This document shows, piece by piece, positions 1 to 10,670 of a stretch of 64,000 nt of DNA (position 1 is the first letter of the stretch; each line of letters starts with the position of its first letter). A program made the translations under genes and the position numbers. The notes below the pieces were generated by a model. It saw only the letters and a list, made by a program, of their open reading frames with translations, was not told the DNA's origin and ran no database searches. The stretch is from Tuctoria greenei (lineage: Eukaryota; Streptophyta; Magnoliopsida; Poales; Poaceae): contig JAYESD010000004.1 of the NCBI GenBank assembly GCA_036927565.1, positions 68,570,933 through 68,634,932 on the forward strand. Reading direction: 5' to 3'.

Positions 1-1228
1 GGAGGTTGCGCAACATATTTGAATTAAGAACAATGCATATGAAGGTATTGTGGACATTGTTAGAAGATGTTTGCACGTGTGCATAAAGTGCATGGACGTG
101 GCTGCATGGTTTCAAGACGTGATGAAGAGATGTGAACGTAAAGAATTGGTCTGAAAGGTCCAACCGGCTAGATTATAGACTCAGGCTGCGGTTGAGTCGT
201 GTTTGACTCGAATATGGAAAGATTTCAGTTGGTTATGATAGGATTTCGTGTGGGTCACGAAGTTGAGTTGTTTTTAGGAATGAGGTATATGTTCCTAAGC
301 TGTTTGGAAGTCTTAAGATTGCTTCTATCTTTGTATAGAAGAGTCTTAAGCAGTTATGAAAAGTTTCGGTGGAAACTGAGTAGGATACGAGTCCTAGTTT
401 TGTTTGGGTTGGGCCCATGGCTGGTTATATAAGAAATTGTGACCAGAGCTCGTGATGCATGGATTTTGGGATGTTCCTCTTGTGTTCTATTGAATAAAGA
501 TTGTAGTTTAAAGGAACTTTTGTACCTTGTTCGTCCGACTTGTTTCAGACAAGTTTTCTCATCGAGTTTCTGCACGGCACTACCTTGCTTTGGTGGTTTT
601 ATCATAACTTGAGTTTTACAGATTCAATTGATGTGACTCTTTTTGAGTTGTCTCCACAACTTGATTATCTATCATATGTGAATATTTCACAGTCATTGGA
701 TTCGTAGTCTATGGTCTACATGAGTTTATTTGCAGTGTTGCGGATCTATTTTTACTTGAGTAGAATAGATTGACCTTTGTTTGATCTTTCGATCGTAACT
801 TGAGTTTTTCTTGATGGATTTCAATGATTCTTATTGTCGTATCTTTGTGAATTGATCCTCTAAAATATCTACCACTTTTGTCACAGTTGAACATGTTTAG
901 ATTAGTCGCACACACGAGTTCTTTAACAGATCAATTTCCTGCCGAGGGGTTTTCGTTGCTTCCGCTAAAAAAAATTGAAATCTATCATTCACACCCCCTC
1001 TGGTAGTTTTTCATGTGCTCTTCGATCCTACAGTCTTCTCTAAGCACTTTAAGTTATACTGAATTTTACACTCTTTATGATCTAGATACTGTATAGAGAA
1101 GAATATTTTTGAAAACTGAATTACCTTTGTTGACAAGAAATACTTTTCATGTTATAGGCAAACATGAACATAGTGGTATGTTTTTTGTGCACAAAGTTTA
1201 CATATGTTCAAATGAGAAAGCTCCTTTT
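1..1228. other. LTR-like remnant, unresolved
   Basis: No convincing gene. The plus strand has a TATA-like stretch near 427-433 and an AATAAA-type signal near 492. Near 985-1005 it has a C-rich run (CACCCCCTCTGG) resembling the end of copia LTRs elsewhere in the window. Together these suggest an old LTR ending around 1000-1035, but I find no partner LTR, primer site or target duplication. The last ~130 bases form an open frame that continues in phase into the DNA right of the gypsy insertion at 14372. Confidence 0.3.
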
Positions 1229-1233
1229 GTGCC

Positions 1234-2317
1234 TGTCGAAGGGTCAATGCGATACTTCCCCCAGGTATGCTAAGGAGCAGCCTGCAGAGGTTCTTGTTCG
1301 GCGGGGCTTAGGCCTCAAACTAGTGTTCTAGCGGAAGAGTATGAGACAGTTGTTTTTACGTGGTTCAGGCCGCAAGGAGCGTAACACCCTACTCCACGGT
1401 GGATTGTATTTCTTGGTGAGTGTGTATGCGTATGGGGGTGTATCAGGGATTCTGAGTCTAGTGCTTGTATCGGTGGCGGTACGGGCCTTTTATAGTCAAG
1501 GTTGTATGCCTTACAAGTGGGGTCCTGGGGCCCGACAGGTGGTCCTGGGACGATCTTATCTTAAAGATCTAAGGCTTCTTCTGTAAGCTTGCTCTGACCA
1601 TGGACTTGAGGACTCGTCGTCTTGCCGCCCGGGTCGTCAGTAGCCCACGCGCCGTTGCTGACATTGGCAGGGAATGTCCCATCCAACTGTCTCTGGCACC
1701 GTAAGCTAACCACTTGGCGGAGTTGGATAGGCCTGCAGCGCCTTCACTGTGATGCAATTAGTCGTAGCGGTACCTGATATTAGGCGTGCGCCACACCATG
1801 CGTCTGGGGAAGCTGCGTATCTTCAAGGCTTGATGGAGACAAGGCGTACCGCCCTCTTAACTTCCTCACAATCCGCTCAAGGCAAGTGGACTAACTATAC
1901 TGCCGCTCGGGAGCTCTCCGTCATGGTGGAGGCCACGCCCGTCTTGCGGGCCATGTGGCAGCTCGGGAGCTCACTTCCGCGGGGGAGGCCAGATCTCGCC
2001 CCATCTTGGGTGCTTGCCTCCGTGGGGGAGGTCGGGTCTCGACTTCATGAGCCACATGGTAGCTTGGGATCTCACCTCCGCGGAGGAGGTCGGGTCCTGT
2101 CCCGCAGGACACGTGGCTGCCTGGGAGCTTGTTGTCGAGGTGGAGCTGAGTGCCTCCTTCGGGATGTCTTGTGGGCACCCCGGACCTTCCATCTGAGGCT
2201 GGTGGGTCCGGGTCTCTTAGACACGTGGCGCCTTCGGACCCTGTCCCTGATGGGAGGCGAGGTACCTAGGCGGCTCTAACCTGTGCGCGAGGGTATCCGG
2301 TATGCCTGGTACCGATA
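1234..2317 (-). repeat. 3' LTR of the Tat-like element
   Basis: This is a 1084-bp direct repeat of 13302-14366. It ends in TA instead of CA, probably one C-to-T change. A minus-strand TATA box (CTATAAAAGG read on minus, 1486-1495) confirms orientation. Scattered substitutions and small indels against the other LTR show the insertion is not recent. Confidence 0.85.
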
Positions 2318-2836
2318 GTGGCCCTTGGGTCCACCTTGGGGTGAGGCGACGAGCCCGAGGGTGGGGCCTTATCCTGCTTTCCTGCGCGGTCTTTTGATTT
2401 TGTCTTGATCAGTCGAAGCGGTGTGCTCTTCTGCTGCTGCGACCACACGTCCTCCTCTAGTTGTGGGGTTGTGGCGATGGGATCTTTGCTTGCTGCAACA
2501 TTATAGCGACGGTTCCCGAGGTGCCTGCTGCACTTCTGCTGCTTTCACTCTCGTCTTTATGGGAACCGTCGGGTTGCCTTCTCTGGCGAGGAACTACCTG
2601 GGTCGGCTTTTCTGACGGGGGATCTTGTCCTACTCGTCATGGTCGCTATGTTACGAGCCGTTGATTTGGAGCCTTCTCAAATTTGCACGGTGCGTCCAAA
2701 CGCCGCTATGGTGCTTTAAAAGTGGTACCTTTGTGGGTAATGGAATTTCCTTTCTTCGGCACGCCCCAAGCATTCGAGCCTTCGACTCCCTCCTTGTGTG
2801 TATACACATTCTTGAGGTTCTCAACCCCCTGCTCCA
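2318..2836. other. Non-coding region between 3' LTR and antisense extra ORF
   Basis: I see no gene here. The base composition is G+C-rich like the rest of the element. No strong polypurine tract is obvious next to the LTR on the minus strand. Confidence 0.5.
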
Positions 2837-5640
2837 ATGGACTCAACTCTGCCTCCTTCCCGGATGGAGGATGTCTCACCTGTGAGGCAGCTTTTCGGCT
2901 GGGAGGACAAGGAACGATGGGATCTGATCTGTCCTGGCTCCTTGCCAGTGGAGTTGGGGGAGAAGGAGATCGTATTCTTCCAGGCGTACGCATACTCCAG
3001 GTTCGTTCCTCATGTCTCCTCCTTCCTGGTGACACTTCTGGAAGTCCTTGTGCTCCAACTCCACCATCTGTCGCCGAACTCTCTGGTGGTGGCGGCGGTG
3101 TTCTCGCATTTCTGCGAGATGTTTGTTGGGGTGTGCCCATGTGTGCCAGTGTTCCGGCAGTTCTTCATGCTGAGGCAAACCGGGAAGAAGAGCAAAGCCA
3201 ACTTCCTCGATGGCTTCTGCTTCCAGCATCGGGCCAACAACCCCCTCAAGTACATTACTCCGCTTTCCCCGGCGAAGTGGCTCGGCTGGAGGAGCGACTG
3301 GGTGATCGTACATACCGATGCCCATGATCGCATGGACTTGCCCACTGGGTGGCTGGCGATTAGGAAGGCGACCTGGGAGGAACGCCCGGAGCTTGAGGCG
3401 ACGTACAAGCCGACTTCATTCATTGTCGTATGTCCCCTCTCCAGCACCGTTGTCGCCTAGCATGGCTCTACTTTGGGCTCCAAGATGGTATCAGGTTGCT
3501 GAGGGGTCGTGACACGAAGACGACCTCACGGGAGGTGTTCGAAGCAATGTCCAAGGTATGTGACGACCTGCTGTCGGGCGACGTCTTTAACCTGTCACAG
3601 GCTTCCCCACCGCTTTACACGGACCGAGACCTTCGGGCGAAAGTTCTGAAGGAGATGCCCAACTTGGACACGATTGGTCTTGCGCCGCGGCAGGTTGGCG
3701 ATGAGAGTCGGGGCCTGGCCATCGTGGACTCCTTGGAGGAGTCTGCACCTTCTTCAGGCTTCGAGGCCTCCTTGGCGGAGGAGGCGCCCGCTGCTGGGGG
3801 GAAAGGCAAGGCGTTGGTCCCCGACATAGGTAAGGGGAAGGCACCGGTCCCTGACGTAGGCAAAGGGAAGGCCCTAGTGGTCGAGGTCGTGAAGGAGAAA
3901 CGCCCTCGGTTGCCACCGAGGGCGCCGCCACAGGTGGCCTTTGCTCCAAGTCAGCATCCACTGGCGCACCCCTCTCCAATGCCTAGCTTTGGCGGTTCTT
4001 TGGGGGGAAGTTTGGTCCGCCAGACGACGGCTCCTCCGTCGTTGGTGGTCGGCACGTCATCCAACGCCCTCACCACCTGCACGGTCCAAGGTGCCATAGG
4101 GGACTCCGACAGCATCACACTTTCGGATCCTGAGGCAAAAAAGCCTTGAGCCGATGTCGTCGGCAGCTCAGGAGGTGGCTCTGTCGAGGTTTGATGGAGT
4201 ACACCGGCATAGTATGGCGGCACTGTTGGTGGCCTTGGCGGAGGCCCTGTCGGGATGGCATCGCCTGTTACGCCATCGCTAGGGCCTGCAGCTTCAGGGT
4301 CGCTGAAGGTGGAGGCTCGCTGGAGCTTCTGGGGACGTCGGTAAGGCATTGTTGCCTACACTTTCTCTATTATATCGCCTTCCTATGTTGATTGGTCAGG
4401 GCTTGGTCTTGATTCCAGGGTTACGTCAGCTGTTGTGAGGCCCCTACCGCCGGGGGTAGTGCCCGGGAGTGCTTTGAAGGCGGCCGAGGATGCTACGGTT
4501 GGGCTGGCGGGGCAGCCTGCCAAGCTTGTTCAGGGGAGTGCTACTCCGGCGTCTGTGCCTGACGTGGGTATTGAAGCATCTCTTGTTGCATCTCCAGTTG
4601 TCGTGCTAGAGGCACCTCAGCTGTCGTGGCAGAGGCCATGTCGGAGCCGACTTCGGGGGCTGGGGGTCTGGCCCCTAGTGTTGCTGATTCGACGGTCGGC
4701 CCTTTTAGCGGTGGTGACTCTGTTGTGTTAGGTGGCACCACAACTCCTGCTCATGCTCCGGGGGCAAGATCCACAGTGTTGGTGGCCTTGCCTTCACCGC
4801 TACAGGAGGAAGGGATCCCCAAGATGATCACCGGACGGTCTTCCCTGACTTCGGTGCAACTGGAGCAGCTTTCCAACGTCATGTACCTGACGCAATCCAG
4901 CATCCTTCAGGTGCAATCTAACCTCCACCGGGCGCAAGAGGCTCTTGCCACGGAGTGGAAGAAGTTGTGTGTCGACGGCGATCGCCTCCAAGGCTGGGAG
5001 GGTCTCCTGAGTTCCACGATCGCCGAGGCGAAGGCGAAGAACCAGAAGGAGAACAAGGAACTGGAGGTGAGGCACCGCTTGGTGATGGCCTCAAACGCCT
5101 TGACCCAGAAGATCCTGGCCGTTGCCAAGGTGGCCAACGACGCTGCTAACGCCCGCCTGCGCGCTCTTGCTACTGGTTGAGAGGACCTGAGTCATCAGGA
5201 AGCCGCCGTTGCCAAGAGGGAGGTTGCGGTTGCCAAACAAGAGATGGCGGCGCAGGCAATGATGGCTCGGGCTGAAACCAATCAGGACAGGTTGCAGTCC
5301 CGCCTCGAAGACCTTGAGCTCCGTGAGAGCAATCTGGCGCAGGACCGGGCGAAGCACCTAGATGAGCGTCAGGAACTCCTTCTGCATGATCTTGACGTCC
5401 AAGCCCGGGAGCACACGGCAGAGCGCCGCGGCCGGGGAGCTCGACCTACGAGAGCGTCAGCTGACTCAGTGTCTGGAAGCCGATGGTAGGGCGGCAGAGG
5501 CGGTGGCATCCCATGTCTTGGTGTGCTACCGGAGCTGATACCCTGATCTGCAACTGGAGCCAGTTTTTGAAGGCCCTGTTGCGGAACATGAGGAGGCAGC
5601 ATCGGCTGAGGTTAAGTAGGCTGCCAAACACGTCGTAGCG
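2837..5640 (+). pseudogene. Antisense extra ORF of the Tat element (putative gypsy-type transposon domain), broken
   Basis: The first open stretch (2837-3460, 207 aa) starts MDSTLPPSRMED. It contains a hydrophobic block LSPNSLVVAAVFSHFCEMF, then VFRQFFML and a Trp-rich segment. This pattern is that of the 'putative gypsy type transposon' domain (Pfam Transposase_28 type) commonly annotated in grass Tat elements. The frame shifts near 3440 and continues at 3430-4149 as a Pro/Ala/Lys-rich linker with three near-repeats of a GKGKAPVPDVGK-like motif. An Ala/Glu/Gln-rich coiled-coil-like part follows (4626-5180, then 5244-5489), broken by stops including TGA at 5178-5180. It lies opposite in strand to gag. 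Its function is unknown; in this family it may be a protein of the element rather than of the host. Confidence 0.7.
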
Positions 5641-6009
5641 CAGTTCAGTCGGGGCTGAGGCTGGTGGCTTGTTTTTGTATCTGGGGTTCACCCTCCTCTG
5701 TAAAAAATTCCTTAATGGATTTGAATTTGTGTTTGGCTTCTTGCATCGTCTCTGTGATTCTCAACTGTTGTTCCAAATTGTAAGGATCTGCAGAACCTTT
5801 GTTGAGCTCATTGGCTTCTCAGGACCAACAATTTGCACAACTCACATGGCTACAGTGTCATCCGTTGATTTTCTGCATTTGAATCTCGTTAGAGGCCCCT
5901 TGGTAGATGTGGTTAGTTGGCTACCCACATCTACCACTTGACCACAGAATGTCTTGGACTGGCCGCCAATGGAGTGGCGGAGTTTGGGGCATCGTAGCGC
6001 CACCATGTG
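5641..6009. other. Spacer between extra ORF and repeat array
   Basis: No gene is visible. An inverted repeat with 10-bp arms (GTAGATGTGG / CCACATCTAC) lies at about 5905-5937. The first recognisable copy of the downstream 70-bp repeat begins near 6010. Confidence 0.5.
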
Positions 6010-9000
6010 CTGGAGATGGATGCTCCAACGTCATCCAACATCTCTGTGTAGACGTCGACGACAGGCCCCTTGGGAGGTGCCAGAGCTGGATGCTCTGGCG
6101 TCGTCCACCATCTCCGTTTAGACGTCGATGGCAGGTCCCTTGGTAGGTGTTGGAGCTGGATGCTCCAGCATCTTCCACCATCTCCGTGTAGGCGTCGACG
6201 GCAGGCCCCTTGGGAGGTGTCAGAGCTGGATGCTCCGGCATCGTTCACCATATCTATGTAGACGTTGACGGCAGGCCCCTTGGGAGTTGCCGGAGCTGGA
6301 TGCTCCAGCGTCGTCCACCATCTCCGTGTAGACGTCGACGGCAGGCCTCTTGGGAGGTGCCAGACCTGGATGCTTCGGCGTCGTCCACCATCTCCGTGTA
6401 GACGTCGACGGCAGGCCCCTTGGGAGGTGCTGGAGTTGGATGCTTTGGCATCATCCACCATCTCTGTGTAGACGTCGACGGCAGGCCCCTTGGGAGGTCC
6501 GAAGTTGGATGCTTCGGCGTCTTCCACCATCTCCATGTAGACGTTGATGGCATGCCCTCATTTATCCGTGCTTGGTGCTGTCATTGACGTTCTGGCACGT
6601 CGACGGCAGGCCCCTTGGGAGGTGCCGGAGCTGGATGCTCTGGCGTCGTCCACCATCTCTGTGTAGACGTCGATGACAGGCCCCTTGGGAGGTGCCGAAG
6701 CTGGATGCTCCATCGTCGTCCACCATCTCCGTGTAGACGTCGACGGCAGGCCCCTTGGGAGGTGCCGGAGCTGGATGCTCCGGCGTCGTCCACCATCTTC
6801 GTGTAGACGTCGACGGCAGACCCCTTGGGAGGTACCGGAGCTGGATGTTCTGGCGTCATCCACCATCTCCGTGTAGACGTCGATGGCAGGCCCCTTGGGA
6901 GAAGTCGGAGCTGGATTCTCTGACGTTGTCCACCATCTCCGTGTAGACGTCGACGGCAGACCCCTTGGGAGGTGCCGAAGTTGGATGCTCCAGCGTCGTC
7001 CACCATCTCTATGTAGACATCGACGGCAGGCCCCTTGCGAGGTGCCAGAGCTGGATGCTCCGGCATCGACCACCATCTCCGCGTAGACGTCAACGACAGA
7101 CCCCTTGGGAGGTGCCGAAGTTGAATGCTCCGACGTCTTCCACCATTTCCGTGTAGACGTTGATGGCAGGCCCTCATTTATCCGCGCTTGGTGCTGTCGT
7201 TGACGTTCCGACACATCGACGGCAGGCCCCTTGGGAGGTGCCAGAGCTGGATGCTCCGGCGTTGTCCACCATCTCCATGTCGACGTCGAGGACAGACCCT
7301 TGGGAGGTGCCGGAGTTGGATGCTCTGGCGTCGTCCACCATCTCCGTGCAGACGTTGACGGCAGGCCCTTTGGGAGGTGCCGGAGTTGGATGCTCCAGCG
7401 TCGTCCACCATCTCCATGTAAACGTCGACGACAGACCCCTTGGGAGGTGCCGGAGCTGGATGCTCCGGCGTCGTCCACCATCTCCGTGTAGACGTCGACG
7501 GCACATCCCTGGTTTATAGGCTATCGCAAGGGAACCTTATTAGCAACAAGAGCAGGGCAGTAGAGTTTACTCATTTATCCGCGCTTGGTGCTGTCGTTGA
7601 CGTTCCGACACGTCGACGACAGGCCCCTTGGGAGGTGCCCGAGCTGGATGCTCTGGCGTCATCCACCATCTTCGTGTAGACATCGACGGCAGGCCCCTTG
7701 GGAGGTGCCAGAGCTGGATGCTCCAACGTCGTCCACCATCTCCGTGTAGACGTCAACGGCAGCCCCCTTGGGAGGTGCCGGAGCTGGATGCTTCGGCGTC
7801 GTCCATCATCTCCATGTAGACGTCGACGGCAGGCCCGTTGGGAGGTGCCGGAGCTGGATGCTCCGGTATCCTCCACCATCTCTGTGTAGAAGTAGACGGC
7901 AGGCCCCTTGGGAGGTGCCGGAGCTGGATGCTCTGGCTTCGACCACAATCTCCGCGTAGACGTCAACGGCGAGCCCCTTGGGAGGTGACGGAGTTGGATG
8001 CTCCGGCGTCGTCCACCATCTCCGTGTAGACGTCGACGGTAGGCCCTTGGTTTACAGGCTATCGCAAGGAACCTTATTAGCAACAAGAGTGGGGCAGTAG
8101 AGTTTACTCATTTATCCGCGCTTGGTGATGTCGTTGGTGTTCCGGCAGGTCGATGACAGGCCCCTTGGGAGGTGCCGGAGCTGGATGCTCTGGTGTCGTC
8201 CACCATCTCCGTGTAGACGTTGACGGCAGGCCACTTGGGAGGTGTCGGAGCTGGATGCTCTAGCATCGTCCACCATCTCTGTGTAGACGTCAACGGCAGG
8301 CCCCTTGGCAGGTGCTGGAGTTGGATGCTCCGGCGTTGTCCACCATCTCCGTGTAGACGTCGATGGCAGGCCCCTTGGGAGGTGCCAGAGTTGGATGCTC
8401 CGACGTCGTCCACCATCTCTGTGTAGACGTCGAAGGCAGGCCCCTGGTTTATAGGCTATCGCAAGGGAACCTTATTAGAAACACGAGCGAGGCAGTAGAG
8501 TTTACTCATTTATCCGCGCTTGGTGTTGTCGTTGATGTTCCGACACATCGACGGCAGGCCCCTTGGGAGGTGCCGGAGCTGGATGCTCCGACATTGTCCA
8601 CCATCTCCGTGTAAATGTCGAAGGAAGCCCCTTGGGAGGTGCTGGGGTTGGATGCTCCGGCGTCGTCCAACATCTCCGTGTAGACGTTGATGGCAGGCCC
8701 CTTGGGAGGTGCCGGAGCTGGACGCTCCGGCGTCGTCCACCATCCCCGTGTAGGCGTCAACGGCAGGCCCCATGGGAGGTGCCGAAGCTGGATGCTCTTG
8801 CGTCGTCCACCATCTCCGTGTAGACGTCGACGGCAGGCCCCTTGGGAGTTGCCGAAGTTGGATGCTCTGGCATCGTCGACCATCTTCGTGTAGACATCGA
8901 CGGCAGGCCCCAGGTTTGCAGGTTATCGCAAGGGAACCTTATTAGCAACAAGAGCGGGGCAGTAGAGTTTACTCATTTATCTGCACTTGGTGCTGTCGTT

Positions 9001-9790
9001 GACGTTCCGGTACATCGACGGCAGGCCCCTTGGGAGGTGTGGGAGCTAGATGCTCCAACGTCGTCCTCCATCTCCGTGTAGACGTCGACGGCAGGCCCCT
9101 TGGGAGGTGCCGGAGCTGGATGTTCGGTGTCGTACACCATCTCCGTGTAGACGTCGACGGCAGGCCCCTGGTTTACACTCTATCGCAAGGGAACCTTATT
9201 AGCAACAAGAGCGGGACAGTAGAGTTTACTCAATTATCTGCGCTTGGTGCTGTCGTTGACGTTCCGGCACGTCGTCGGCAGGCCCCTAGGGAGGTGCCAA
9301 AGCTGGATGCTCCGGTGTCATCGACCATCTCCGTGTAGACGTCGATGGCAGGCCCCTTGGGAAGTGTCGTAGATGGATGCTCCGGCGTCGTCCACCATCT
9401 CCGTGTAGACGTCGACGGCAGGCCCCTTGGGAGGTGTCAGAGCTAGATGCTCCAGCGTCATCCACCATCTCCATGTAGACATCGACGATAGGTCCCTGGT
9501 TTACAGGCTATCGCAAGGGAACCTTATTAGTAACAAGAGCGGGGAAGTAGAGTTTACTCATTTATCCGCGCTCGGTGCTATCGTTGACATTCCGGCACGT
9601 CGACGACATGCCCCTTTGGAGGTGCTGGAGCTGGATGCTCTAGCGTCGTCCACCATCTCCGTGTAGAGGTCAACGGCAGGCCTCTTGGGAGGTGTCGGAG
9701 CTGGATGCTCCAGCGTCGTCCACCATCTCTATGTAGACGTCGACGGCAGGCCCCTTGGGAGGTGCTGGAGCTGGGTGTTATGGCATTTGT
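6010..9790. repeat. 70-bp minisatellite array with ~105-bp spacers
   Basis: About 40-45 copies (my estimate) of a 70-bp unit. Each unit contains in order GCAGGCCCCTTGGGAGGTGC, then CGGAGCTGGATGCTCCG, then GTCGTCCACCATCTCCGTG and TAGACGTCGAC. A second sequence containing TATCGCAAGGGAACCTTATT and TTTATCCGCGCTTGGTGCTG interrupts the array six times (about 7506-7615, 8044-8155, 8442-8545, 8909-9015, 9168-9275, 9496-9600) and appears in part at 6553-6600 and 7171-7218. The long minus-strand open frames here (up to 307 codons) are produced by the repeat, which lacks stops in all three minus frames. I do not call them genes. Confidence 0.93.
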
Positions 9791-10670
9791 CCTGCATATA
9801 GGAACAGGGGGTGGCTAGCCTCGTTTGTCGGTTATACATGTTTCTCTCCCTAGCTCTGCCATGTCTTACAGTCCTAGCCTGCCGTGCGGGGCTTAGGTAA
9901 TTCGATGCATTGGTGTTCTAGGGCCCGGCTGTTGTCGTCTTTAGGGTGTGGGCTCTCTGGTTCCAGTACTCAGCTGTAGCGCTGGGAGGCAGGGTGTTTT
10001 CTTAGGGTGCAGGACCAAGCTAAGCAACTTGCACTCCATGGACCTCCTGCTCGGTACAGACCTTTCCGGGGGGAACCTTTTGGCACCACAGGTCCCTAAT
10101 GATGAGAGCAGCCAAGTGGACCTTTCACACACTGCAGGTACCTCAAGCTGGCCCGCGTGTAGCTGGATTGCATGACTTTAGCTTAGGATGAGTTGTAGAG
10201 TATGCGACGGTGAATATGAAGGTAACACATGGTAAGCGAGGTTATCATGGCATGATCATAAAACTAATGCGTAATTAAATGAACAAAGTTTTTTAAGAAG
10301 ACTTCAAGTAAAACTGTGAATTTCTGATAGGAGTTTGTAGGAGGAGATAGGATTTTACAAAAGAGGGAAACGGCTTGCCTTCGGGTGACGAGGGAGGCAG
10401 GGTGCACAGGTCTAGGGTTTGGAACCAAGCTAAGCTGACTGCGCACTCAGGTCCTGACCCTAACGGCGCTCGGTTGTCCTTAGTGCTACTCCTAAGTCTT
10501 ACTACTCTTTTACACTATTCTACTAAGCCTAGTATTTACAACAGGGGCGCCCAAAGTTCCATGGGTAGCTGCGATGGTTGGTGGGCAACCTTGTTGTCAA
10601 CAGCTACTTAGAGGGGTTATGAGCAAGTTATCCCTATTTCCTGCCATGACCGCTCGTCTTGCGAGTGGTC
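9791..10670. other. Region between repeat array and protease where pol would be expected
   Basis: About 880 bases without a credible coding region. A loosely duplicated motif occurs at about 9990-10035 and 10384-10445 (GGAGGCAGGGTG followed by ACCAAGCTAAGC). In an autonomous Tat element several kilobases of RT, RNase H and integrase would lie between protease and the extra ORF; none of it is recognisable here. Confidence 0.6.

Noticed and set aside
2837..5180. A stand-alone host gene with a coiled coil
   Set aside because: It lies inside an LTR pair with an exact TSD and has the antisense position and domain of the Tat extra ORF, so it belongs to the retroelement.
5921..9474. Long Arg/Ser/Pro-rich minus-strand open frames (up to 307 codons) and many 60-80 codon plus-strand frames over the 70-bp array
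   Set aside because: They are translations of the tandem repeat in each register, with no start context, domain or boundary independent of the array.
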